Part shown: one piece after another, positions 1 to 7,300 of the stretch
How the letters are laid out: the number at the start of each line of letters is the position of its first letter
How positions within the stretch are numbered: the stretch's first letter is position 1
Origin: an uncultured Clostridia bacterium
Lineage (GTDB): Bacteria; Bacillota; Clostridia; TANB77; CAG-508
Reading direction: 5' to 3'
DNA length: 15,847 nucleotides
NCBI GenBank assembly: GCA_944386375.1
Contig: CALXAW010000020.1
Location: forward strand, 1-15,847
Notes under the pieces: model-generated
Told to the model about the DNA's origin: nothing
Seen by the model: only the letters and a program-made list of their open reading frames with translations
Databases searched by the model: none
Program-made: the position numbers and the translations under genes

Positions 1-1538
1 AGTATAATACAATGATAGCAAGTATAGAAAAATACGGTGGCTTCTATATAGGTAGATATGAGTTAACAGCAAATGGAACGAAACCAGGTACAGTATTAAC
101 AAATACGAATTGGTATACATTATATGCAAATAGTAAAACATTAGCCAAAGAAGGAAGTAATAGTATATCGCGAATGATATGGGGAGCCCAGTGGGATGTA
201 GCATGTTTGTGGTTGCAAGAGAATGGTTATAATATAAACAATTCAAGTAGTTGGGGTAACCACAGGGATAACTCGGCAGAAGGAGCAGGTACAAAGCAGC
301 CTACAGGTTTTAGTGAAAGTTGGAAGGCGAATAATGTGTACGATTTTGCAGGAAATTGTTGGGAGTGGACACAAGAGGCGTACAACGCCTACAGCAGAGT
401 TCTCAGAGGTGGCTACGTTGGCTCTAACTCTCCAGTTACTTACCGCAACAACGTCAGTCCTACCGACAGCAACGTCAGCTACAGCACTTCCCGCCCTACT
501 TTAATCCTAATGCCACCATCACAGGTTGAGGAGGCAAAAGAAAGTGGAGAAGAATTCACAGAGCAGAAGACAATCACAGACTCAACCGGAGCAGAAATAA
601 CCATACCAAAAGGATACAGAGTAACAGAAGACTCAGCAACACTAGTAGACGACGGAGTAGTAATAAGCGACGCAGAAACAGACGGAAACGAATGGGTATG
701 GGTGCCAGTAGAAGACCCAAGTATTATGTATGAAGAAAATACAGCAGGAGTAGCGTTAAGTGGAAGTACTGGAGTGAAGACAACAAGATATAGTGCATCT
801 GGTATAATAAGTGGAAGTAATGGTACTAGAGGCTTACCAGGTAGTACCTCATACCGAGAGCCAGACATATTAACAGGTTCAGGATATGACGATTCAAATT
901 ATGGTACAGCAGGATTTAGTTCGTTAGAAAATATGGCTAATACTATGGTAAGTGAGTATAGTACAATGATAGATAGTGTAAACAAGTATGGAGGATTTTA
1001 TATAGGTAGATATGAGTTAACGGCGAATGGTACAAAGCCAGGTACTGTGTTAACAAAGACAAATTGGTATACATTGTATAAAAATTGTACAACATTGGCT
1101 AAGAGTGGAAGTAATACAATGTCGCGTATGATATGGGGAGCCCAGTGGGATGTAACATGTTTGTGGTTAGAACAAAATGGTTATGATATATATAATTCAG
1201 AAAGTTATGGTAATTACAAAGGTACAGATGTATATTCAAGTGATGGGGCAGAAATAATAAAGCCTAGTGGTACTAGTCAGAAGTTAGATACAGGAATAAC
1301 AACATTTACAAGAGCAAATAATGTGTATGATTTAGCAGGTAATTGTTATGAGTGGACACAAGAGGCGAACTACACCCACACCAGAGTTTACAGAGGCGGC
1401 GGCTATGACTTCGATGGTTCTTACTACCCAGTTACTAGCCGCGACTTCAGCAATTCTACTTACAGCCGCAGCAGCAACGTACGGTTCTCGTCCCACTTTA
1501 ATATTGAACCCCTAATCCCTAATATCGATGTACTTTAA
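1..1538 (+). CDS. Tandem FGE/SUMF1-fold (C-type-lectin-like) protein with two DGR-type variable regions; 5' partial
   Basis: The frame is open to the left edge (codons Y-N-T precede the first visible ATG at 12 and match Y-S-T-M at 957-968), so the true start is outside the window. About 511 residues are visible. The protein has two copies of one module. Both contain YGGFYIGRYELTANGTKPG, then SRMIWGAQWDV and NNVYD.AGNC.EWTQEA, the last resembling the NVYDMSGNVWEW signature of formylglycine-generating-enzyme/SUMF1-fold proteins. Between them (about 537-720) lies a leader segment with IPKGYRV and NEWVWVPV, typical of clostridial surface proteins carrying this fold. Each module ends in a hypervariable block after an RGG motif. 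This fold is a known target scaffold of diversity-generating retroelements, so a displayed ligand-binding role is inferred, not catalysis. The last 17 or so residues are out of frame relative to the expected SRPTLIL ending (see the variable-region entry at 1368-1502). A signal peptide or anchor cannot be judged because the N-terminus is missing. Confidence 0.85.
   Translation, partial: YNTMIASIEKYGGFYIGRYELTANGTKPGTVLTNTNWYTLYANSKTLAKEGSNSISRMIWGAQWDVACLWLQENGYNINNSSSWGNHRDNSAEGAGTKQPTGFSESWKANNVYDFAGNCWEWTQEAYNAYSRVLRGGYVGSNSPVTYRNNVSPTDSNVSYSTSRPTLILMPPSQVEEAKESGEEFTEQKTITDSTGAEITIPKGYRVTEDSATLVDDGVVISDAETDGNEWVWVPVEDPSIMYEENTAGVALSGSTGVKTTRYSASGIISGSNGTRGLPGSTSYREPDILTGSGYDDSNYGTAGFSSLENMANTMVSEYSTMIDSVNKYGGFYIGRYELTANGTKPGTVLTKTNWYTLYKNCTTLAKSGSNTMSRMIWGAQWDVTCLWLEQNGYDIYNSESYGNYKGTDVYSSDGAEIIKPSGTSQKLDTGITTFTRANNVYDLAGNCYEWTQEANYTHTRVYRGGGYDFDGSYYPVTSRDFSNSTYSRSSNVRFSSHFNIEPLIPNIDVL
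3..380 (+). repeat. Module copy A of a tandem intragenic duplication
   Basis: This segment encodes the same FGE-fold scaffold as 957-1367, offset by 954 bp at its left end. Long blocks agree at the protein level (YGGFYIGRYELTANGTKPGT, TNWYTLY, SRMIWGAQWDV, CLWL). Several stretches also agree at the DNA level, including the 18 bases ending at 380 just before the variable block. Copy A lacks about 11 codons present in copy B before the NNVYD motif (the DVYSSDGAEII area). The module continues left of the window. Confidence 0.9.
381..505 (+). other. Variable region 1 (DGR-type VR, in frame)
   Basis: This 125-nt block sits between an 18-nt upstream sequence shared with VR2 and a conserved ...CCGCCCTACTTTAAT end. 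Its codons almost all end in C or T (TAC AAC GCC TAC AGC...), whereas the surrounding gene and genome use A/T-ending codons. Against VR2, the fixed codons (AGA GTT, AGA GG., CCA GTT ACT, CGC) are kept while about 19 amino acids differ, with changes at first and second positions of NNC/NNT codons. That is the pattern left by adenine-directed mutagenic retrohoming from an AAC-rich template. It reads through in frame to TSRPTLIL and then into module B. No template repeat is visible here, so DGR origin is inferred from pattern only. Confidence 0.7.
957..1367 (+). repeat. Module copy B of the tandem intragenic duplication
   Basis: This is the second scaffold copy. It begins Y-S-T-M-I-D-S-V-N-K-YGGFYIGRY and ends with the 18-base block gagtggacacaagaggcg (1350-1367), which is identical to 363-380. 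Outside the variable block the copies have drifted at third codon positions, which points to an established duplication rather than an assembly artefact. Confidence 0.9.
1368..1502 (+). other. Variable region 2 (DGR-type VR, with +1 frameshift)
   Basis: This 135-nt block follows the same 18-nt upstream sequence as VR1 and ends TCTCGTCCCACTTTAAT, aligning with TCCCGCCCTACTTTAAT of VR1. It is 10 nt longer than VR1: nine nucleotides (three codons) after the RGG codons and one extra nucleotide near 1477-1487. Because of that extra base the protein ends VRFSSHFNIEP... instead of the expected GSRPTLILNP, which would stop at TAA 1513-1515. Same C-ending codon style as VR1. Confidence 0.7.
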
Positions 1539-1623
1539 TAAAGAAAAATATGTCAAAAGAGTTCAAACTAAAAGATGTAGAGTAAATACGAGCGAATGCA
1601 ATACGCGAGGTGGAAAATTTAAG

Positions 1624-1657
1624 GCTAATCAAGAAAAAAGTTTTTTTCTTGATTAGC
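1624..1657. repeat. Perfect 16-bp palindrome
   Basis: Arm GCTAATCAAGAAAAAA (1624-1639) pairs perfectly with 1642-1657 over a 2-nt gap. It could act as a terminator about 85 nt after the FGE-fold gene, since T7 lies in the stem centre, but the U-run falls in the arm rather than after it. On the minus strand it is preceded by the TTGGAGCGTAGCGAC tag, as at 8661-8714. Confidence 0.7.
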
Positions 1658-1658
1658 G

Positions 1659-1673
1659 GTCGCTACGCTCCAA
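1659..1673 (-). repeat. Dispersed 15-nt tag next to a palindrome (copy 1)
   Basis: Read on the minus strand this is TTGGAGCGTAGCGAC, identical to 8661-8675 on the plus strand. In both places a palindrome containing CTAATC follows within 1-4 nt. Its GC content stands out from the surroundings. Confidence 0.6.
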
Positions 1674-1682
1674 CAATGCACA

Positions 1683-1704
1683 CAAATTTACTTGCGTAAA
1701 TTTG
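1683..1704. repeat. 8-bp inverted repeat
   Basis: CAAATTTA and TAAATTTG flank a 6-nt CTTGCG loop. A further TGC...GCA pairing lies outside after a mismatch. Function unknown. Confidence 0.5.
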
Positions 1705-1850
1705 GCGCACGAACAAATACGCGATGTATAACTACACTAAAATGCTATAAGCATATAATCACACCGCTTTTGTTCTCATAAAGCTGAGGCTTCAAATTTT
1801 CCACTTGCGTGGCGCCAGAAAGACCCAGAAGGGCACAGTCAACATAACAC

Positions 1851-1892
1851 AACAACCCGATTCACAAAACCTCAGCCCCAAGGTGTGGCAAA
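1851..1892 (+). repeat. 42-nt direct repeat, left copy (intact)
   Basis: This matches 3143-3183 with four substitutions and one deleted C. The two copies flank the ORF6N gene in direct orientation. In this copy the sequence forms the 5' half of a working terminator. Confidence 0.65.
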
Positions 1893-1917
1893 CCGCCCAC
1901 CCTGGGGCACTTTTTTT
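1875..1917 (+). terminator. Strong intrinsic terminator
   Basis: GCCCCA (1875-1880) pairs with TGGGGC (1903-1908). An inner GGTG/CACC and GG/CC stem continues the hairpin, with a loop around CAAACCG, and TTTTTTT follows at 1911-1917. It would end transcripts from the FGE-fold gene or from a local RNA on the plus strand. Confidence 0.8.
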
Positions 1918-2022
1918 GTAAGCGCACCAGATAATTTGCTTCGATACCATAATATGGGAATAAATTAGTCTTCGCTCAGCAGAAGATAATTTTGCAAAAA
2001 ATGTAAAAAACAAAAATTTGTA

Positions 2023-2052
2023 TTGACATAACATGTATGTAAATGTTATTAT
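2023..2052 (+). promoter_or_regulatory. Sigma-A-type promoter of the ORF6N gene
   Basis: TTGACA (2023-2028), an 18-nt spacer and TATTAT (2047-2052). It lies about 130 nt upstream of the GTG start at 2183, leaving a long AT-rich leader. Confidence 0.6.
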
Positions 2053-2182
2053 ATACATGATAAATTATTATAGTCAATTATTTAAATGTTGTAATATCAA
2101 AAAATTAAATTCAAAAAGATTACATCAAAAATTATAATCTGTTATTTATAAAAATAATATCAAAAAATAAGGATGTGTTAGT

Positions 2183-3109
2183 GTGGAAGAGGAACAGTTA
2201 TCAACAGAAATAGAAAATATAAAAAACTTAATATATACAATAAGAGGAAAACAAGTAATGTTAGATAGTGATGTTGCAAAATTATACAATTGCGAAACAA
2301 AATATATAAATCGTGTAGTAAAGAGAAATATAGAAAGATTTCCTAAAGAATTCTGTTTTCAGTTAACTGAAAAAGAATTTGAATGTTTAAGGTGCCAAAT
2401 TGTCACCTTAAACAATAATAAAAGAGGTCAACATAGAAAATACTTGCCATATGTATTTTCTGAACAAGGAATTGCGATGCTTTCAGCATTACTAAAAAGT
2501 GATATAGCTATTAAGGTTAGCATAAATATCATGAAAGCTTTTATTGAAATGCGAAAATTTATAGCAACAAATGGACAAATATTTGCAAGACTAACAAATG
2601 TAGAATATAAAATATTGGAACAAAACAAAATGTTAACAGAACATGAAAGAAAGTTTGAAAAAGTTTTTAACGAACTTCAACAAAATGAAAAAATAGAATT
2701 TAAACAAAGCATATTTTTTGATGGGCAAGTTTATGATGCATATAGTTTAATAATAGATATTATAAAGAAGGCAAAACAAAAGATTTTAATAATAGACAAT
2801 TACATAGATGATAGTATTTTAAAAATGTTATCTAAAAAGAATAAAAATGTAGAAGTTATAATATTAACATCACAGAACACTCAAATAAACAAATTAGATA
2901 TAACAAAATTTAATAAACAATATCCAACTTTAAAAGTAGCATTAACAAATAAGTTTCATGATAGGTTTATAGTAATAGACGACAGAGAATTGTACCACAT
3001 AGGAGCATCATTAAAAGATTTAGGTAAAAAATGTTTTGCAATCTCTAAAATAGAAGATAAAGATTATATAGATAAAATAAACAATACTAATCAAAGTATA
3101 GTAGTATAA
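2183..3109 (+). CDS. ORF6N (KilA-N-like) DNA-binding protein with C-terminal PLD-like domain
   Basis: 308 residues. The GTG start is supported by AAGGA at 2169-2173, nine bases upstream. Residues about 15-110 fit the ORF6N domain found in phage and mobile-element proteins (IRGKQVMLDSDVAKLYNCET, then NRVVKRNIERFPKEFCFQL). A charged, probably coiled linker spans about 130-175. The C-terminal part (about 175-300) resembles phospholipase-D-like endonuclease folds: alternating hydrophobic strands (KILIIDNYID, VEVIILTS), then H259-D-R261-FIVI-D266, a variant of the HxKxxxxD motif with R for K, then GASLKDLGKK. A single HxR motif suggests dimerisation if it is active. ORF6N proteins are usually anti-repressor-like or regulatory in phages. 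The pairing with a PLD-like domain suggests DNA targeting or defence, which is inference. No phage genes are nearby, so it is likely an isolated mobile cargo gene. Confidence 0.8.
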   Translation: MEEEQLSTEIENIKNLIYTIRGKQVMLDSDVAKLYNCETKYINRVVKRNIERFPKEFCFQLTEKEFECLRCQIVTLNNNKRGQHRKYLPYVFSEQGIAMLSALLKSDIAIKVSINIMKAFIEMRKFIATNGQIFARLTNVEYKILEQNKMLTEHERKFEKVFNELQQNEKIEFKQSIFFDGQVYDAYSLIIDIIKKAKQKILIIDNYIDDSILKMLSKKNKNVEVIILTSQNTQINKLDITKFNKQYPTLKVALTNKFHDRFIVIDDRELYHIGASLKDLGKKCFAISKIEDKDYIDKINNTNQSIVV

Positions 3110-3142
3110 TAAAATGCTTATCTACTAAACCACCAATATAGA

Positions 3143-3183
3143 AATAACCCAACTCACAAAACCTCAGCCCAAGGTATGGCAAA
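3143..3183 (+). repeat. 42-nt direct repeat, right copy (degenerate)
   Basis: This is a copy of 1851-1892 carrying mostly C/G to T/A changes and one deletion. The terminator stem that follows in the left copy is lost here: no TGGGGC arm and no T-run follow. It begins 34 nt after the ORF6N stop codon. Confidence 0.65.
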
Positions 3184-3202
3184 TAACACACATATGGGAA
3201 AT

Positions 3203-3267
3203 AACTAAAAACGTGGAAAAATCACGAAAATTATAATTAAAAACGTGATTTTTCCACGTTTTTAGTT
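3203..3267. repeat. Perfect 24-bp inverted repeat, possible bidirectional terminator
   Basis: The arms 3203-3226 and 3244-3267 are exact reverse complements around a 17-nt AT loop. The inner stem CGTGGAAAAATCACG is followed by TTTTTAG on both strands, so it could terminate transcription in either direction after the ORF6N gene. A miniature palindromic element is the alternative. Confidence 0.7.
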
Positions 3268-3314
3268 GGCTGTTAGGTTGTATTAAAAATTAAAATGTGA
3301 AATAAAGAATATAG

Positions 3315-3367
3315 TTTCACAAAAAAATGTGAAATGAGCACACCTTGTTTCACATTTTTTTGTGAAA
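3315..3367. repeat. Perfect 20-bp inverted repeat at a gene truncation point
   Basis: TTTCACAAAAAAATGTGAAA (3315-3334) is the exact reverse complement of 3348-3367 over a 13-nt loop. Each arm is itself a TTTCACA/TGTGAAA imperfect palindrome. The right arm ends just before the codons LKSSFPVGKV of the truncated ATPase, so this may be an inserted element or a deletion scar. Confidence 0.75.
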
Positions 3368-4288
3368 TGGCTTAAATCATCATTTCCTGTTGGTAAAGTA
3401 ACAATTAAATATATGTATCCTATGACATTTGAGGAATTTTTAATATCAATAGATTATGGGCAAGTAATTGAAGAAATAAGAGATTGCTACAACAAAAATA
3501 AAAAAATGAGTAATCCAATTCATGAAAAATTATTAAATTATTATAGATTATTTTTAGCAACAGGAGGTATGCCAATAGCAGTAGAAAATATTATAAAAAA
3601 TAATTTAGAAATATTAAAATTTGATAATAGCATATTACAATCTATAATTGATGCTTATTTAGCAGATATGAAACAATATACATCAAATTATTATGAAAAT
3701 ATAAAAATAGAACGAATATATAAAAATATTCCAAGTCAATTGGCTAAAGAAAATAAAAAATTCCAATTTTCTAAAATTGAAAAAAATGCAAGAAGAAGAG
3801 ATTACGAAGAGAGCTTGGATTGGTTAATATCTAGCAAATTAGTTATTCCTTGTTATTTTGTTAATAAATTTGAAACACCATTAAAAGGTTTTATGCAAGA
3901 GGATAAATTTAAGTTGTATTTGAGTGATACTGGTATTTTAACACAATTGCTAGAAATACCTAGAAATAAGATTTTATTAAATGATAATTTTCAATATAAA
4001 GGTGTAATTACAGAAAATTATGTTGCAAATGAGTTACAAGCAAATAGTATTAGCCTGTATTACTGGGCAGAAACTCAAGTTGCAGAAATTGATTTTTTAA
4101 TTGATACAAAAGATGGTGTTATTCCTATAGAAGTAAAAGCAAATGAAAATAAAAAGTCAAAAAGCTTAAATTACTTTATAGAAAAAAATAAAATAAATTT
4201 AGCAATACGAATATCTGCAAATAATTTTGGGGTATCAAATGGTATAAAGTCTGTACCTTTATATGCAACATTTTGTATAACTAAATAA
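3362..4288 (+). pseudogene. 5'-truncated AAA ATPase with DUF4143 / PD-(D/E)XK-like C-terminus
   Basis: The remaining 308 codons match the middle and end of the AAA/DUF4143 ATPase family: SSFPVGKV..MYPMTFEEFL, then the LATGGMPIAV segment, a DUF4143 helical part, and a nuclease-like C-terminus with E218 (GVITEN), D244 (AEIDFLI) and E257-V-K259 (IPIEVKA). The N-terminal Walker A and B part, normally about 100 or more residues, is missing. The apparent GTG start at 3362 lies inside a palindrome arm and has no ribosome binding site, so I call it a pseudogene. The rest has no stop or frameshift, implying a recent truncation. Such proteins are thought to be mobile or toxin-antitoxin-associated ATPases; function in the cell is unclear. 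Confidence 0.75.
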
Positions 4289-4322
4289 TACAATTGTAAT
4301 CTATTTAAAATGTTGTAATTGA

Positions 4323-4351
4323 TTGACTTTTGTGGCTTTTTTAGTTATAAT
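4323..4351 (+). promoter_or_regulatory. Promoter of mfd
   Basis: TTGACT (4323-4328), a 17-nt spacer and a perfect TATAAT (4346-4351), 47 nt before the mfd start codon. Confidence 0.7.
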
Positions 4352-4398
4352 TAAAAAAACGCACACATCAATATTATACAAAAATAAGGGAGACAATA

Positions 4399-7300
4399 AT
4401 GAATACAATTTTAGGTGAACTTGGTAAAAGTCCCAAATTTGTGGACTTAGTAAAAAATATAGAAAATAAAACAAGCCCGATTACAATATCGGGCTTAATT
4501 GACGTGGGAGTAGCACAGCAAATTGCAGCAATAAATATATTTTCTAAAAGACCTGCTTGTATAATAACATATAATGAGATTCAAGCTAAAAATATAATAA
4601 ATAATTTGCGCTATTTTTCAAATAATGTAATGCACTTTCCTAAAAAAGAAATAGTAACATATGACTATGTAGCAGAAAGTAATGACCTGGGTTATGAACG
4701 AATAGATACTTTAAATAAAATATATTCTAATAAAAATATAATATTTGTAACAACAATAGAGGCAGTTATGCAAAAACTTACTCCTAAAAAAATATTATAT
4801 AAAAATGTAATAAAACTAAAATTAGGCGAAAATTTTGGATTAGAAAAACTAAAACAAATGCTAATAGATTTAGGCTATACTCGCTGTGATATGATAGAAG
4901 GAAAGGGCCAATTTAGTGTAAGAGGCGGAATTGTAGATATTGCATATACAGAAAATGAAGGTATGCGTATAGAGTTTTGGGGCGACGAGGTAGATTCTAT
5001 ACGTAAGTTTAGCGTGGTAAGCCAACGTTCAACAGAGACACTAGAAAAACTAACAATATATCCTGCTAATGAGTATGTTTTAGAAAAAAGCATTGATACA
5101 ATTTGCAAAAAAATAGAAAATAAATATGAAAATAACCAAGAAGATATAGAAATTATAAAAAGTGGAAATTATATAAGTAAAGTAGATAAGTATTTTGATT
5201 GCTTTTATGAAAAGCAAGAGACAATTTTAGATTATTTAACAGATAAATACTTAATATTTATAGACGAAATAAATAAAATTCAAACAAGAACACATAATAT
5301 AATAAATGATATAAAAAATGTTATAAATCTTTTAACAGATAAAGAAAAAATATATCCAGAAGCATATAATGGAATGTTAAAAGATGTTGATTTTAATAAT
5401 TATAATAATAAATTAGTATATATAGAAAAACAAAATACAAAGCCACAAATACAAACAGAAGAATATACTTTTAATTATAGAGAATTAAATTATTTTAAAA
5501 GTGATACTCAAAGATTAATTACCGAAATACAAACAGCACAAAAGAATAAACAGAAAATATATATACTAGTTTCTTCAAAAGAAAAGGCAAAAAATATAAA
5601 AAAATTATTAGATGAAAATGAAATTTTAAATAAATTTGACGAAAATTTAAATCATACAATAATAGTAAAAAATGACCATAATATAGTAACAATTACAATA
5701 GGTGGCCTAACATCTGGATATGTAAATTATGACTTAAATCAAGTTGTTATAGTAGCAGATGATGTAATTGGTGGAGAAAAACGAAGTAAAAAAAGAGCAA
5801 ATACAGTATTTAAAGAAGGCGAAAAGGTAGTATATTCTGACCTAAAAATAGGAGATTATGTTGTACACAAAACCTACGGAATAGGTATATTTGCAGGTGT
5901 AAATACAATAACAGCAGATAAGGCAACAAAAGATTATATAAAAATAAAATACCAAGATGATGGTATTTTGTATATTCCAACAAATGACCTAGATAGTGTT
6001 AGAAAATATATAGGTGGCGGAGAAGGAACACCTAAAATAAATAAACTTGGAACTAAAGATTGGGAAAAAACAAAAACAAAGGTAAAAAATAATTTAAGAG
6101 CAGTTGCAAAAGAATTGATAGAGCTATATGCTAAAAGAGAAAAGGCAAAAGGTTTTGCATTTTCTAAAGATACCGTTTGGCAAACTCAATTTGAAGATAC
6201 ATTTGAGTATACCGAAACAGATGACCAATTACGTTGCATAGAAGAAGTAAAAAAAGATATGGAATCTCAAAAGCCAATGGATAGGCTTCTATGTGGAGAT
6301 GTGGGCTATGGTAAAACAGAGGTTGCAATAAGAGCAGCTTTTAAGGCTGTAATGGATCAAAAACAAGTTGCGTATTTAGTGCCAACAACTGTGCTTTCTG
6401 ACCAGCAATATAAGCATTTTAAACAAAGAATGGAAGAGTTCCCAATTAGGGTAGAAGTACTAAATAGGTTTAAATCTTCAAGACAACAAAAAGCAATTAT
6501 AAAAAAATTAAAACTTGGCGAAATAGATGTTGTAATTGGAACACATAGAATATTAAGTGATGATGTAGAATTTAAAGATTTGGGTTTGCTTATAATAGAC
6601 GAGGAGCATAGATTTGGAGTAAAAGATAAAGAAAAAATAAAACAATATAAAACAAATGTAGATGTTCTTACAATGACTGCAACACCAATACCTAGAACAT
6701 TGCATATGTCAATTGTTGGTGTAAGGGATATGTCTGTAATATATGAACCACCACATAATAGAAAACCAGTTCAAACTTATGTATTAGAATATGATAGAGA
6801 AGTTATAAAAGAGGCAATAACAAAAGAATTAGAGAGAAACGGCCAAGTATTTTATTTATTTAATAATGTAAAAGATATAGAAAAAAAGGCAATAGAAATA
6901 GCAAATCTTGTTCCAGAGGCAAGAGTAGAATATGCACATGGTAGAATGACAGGAACTCAAATAGAGGATATTATGCAAGATTTTATAGAGGGAACTACAA
7001 ATGTGCTTGTATGTACTACAATTTTAGAGTCTGGTATAGATATTCCAAATGCAAATACTATAATTGTAGAAAATGCAGATAGAATGGGTCTAGCACAATT
7101 GTACCAAATACGTGGAAGAGTTGGCAGGTCAGATAGACAGGGTTATGCATATATAACATATAAACGTGATAAACTACTTTCAGAAGTGGCAGATAAAAGG
7201 TTAAAAGCAATAAAAGAGTTTACAGAGTTTGGCTCTGGTTTTAAAATTGCAATGAGAGATTTAGAGATAAGAGGTGCAGGAAGCTTGCTTGGCGAGATAC

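Larger units (their letters stand above)
1783..1917 (+). ncRNA. Possible structured non-coding RNA or relic of a GC-rich element
   Basis: GCTGAGG (1783-1789) can pair with CCTCAGC (1870-1876), closing a region of about 80 nt. The terminator hairpin (1875-1917) follows immediately and shares the last two bases. The stretch is clearly more GC-rich than its surroundings and has no convincing reading frame. I could not match it to a known RNA family. A degenerate copy of its 3' part lies at 3143-3183. A decayed mobile element end is an equally good explanation. Confidence 0.35.
1539..2182. other. 644-nt gene-free stretch with palindromes and a structured element
   Basis: No supportable coding region lies here. 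It contains, in order, a 16-bp palindrome (1624-1657), a repeat tag (1659-1673), an 8-bp inverted repeat (1683-1704), a GC-rich structured element ending in a strong terminator (1783-1917), the promoter of the ORF6N gene (2023-2052), and an AT-rich leader of about 120 nt. Nothing recognisable was seen in 1539-1620 or 1920-2020. Confidence 0.6.

Noticed and set aside
479..868. 129-codon open frame on the minus strand
   Set aside because: It lies wholly within the FGE-fold gene on the opposite strand and arises from the low-T composition there; no family resemblance.
1783..1917. A DGR template repeat for the two variable regions
   Set aside because: It contains AAC-like runs but does not align with the fixed codons of either variable region; no reverse transcriptase frame exists anywhere in the window.
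1792..2058. 88-codon open frame on the minus strand
   Set aside because: It overlaps the terminator, structured element and ORF6N promoter, has no ribosome site, and its codon use is unlike the other genes.
3362..3364. GTG as a genuine start of the DUF4143 protein
   Set aside because: It lies inside a palindrome arm with no ribosome site, and the essential P-loop part of the family is missing.
3315..3367. CRISPR-like repeat pair
   Set aside because: Only two arms in inverted orientation with one 13-nt spacer; no array and no cas genes.
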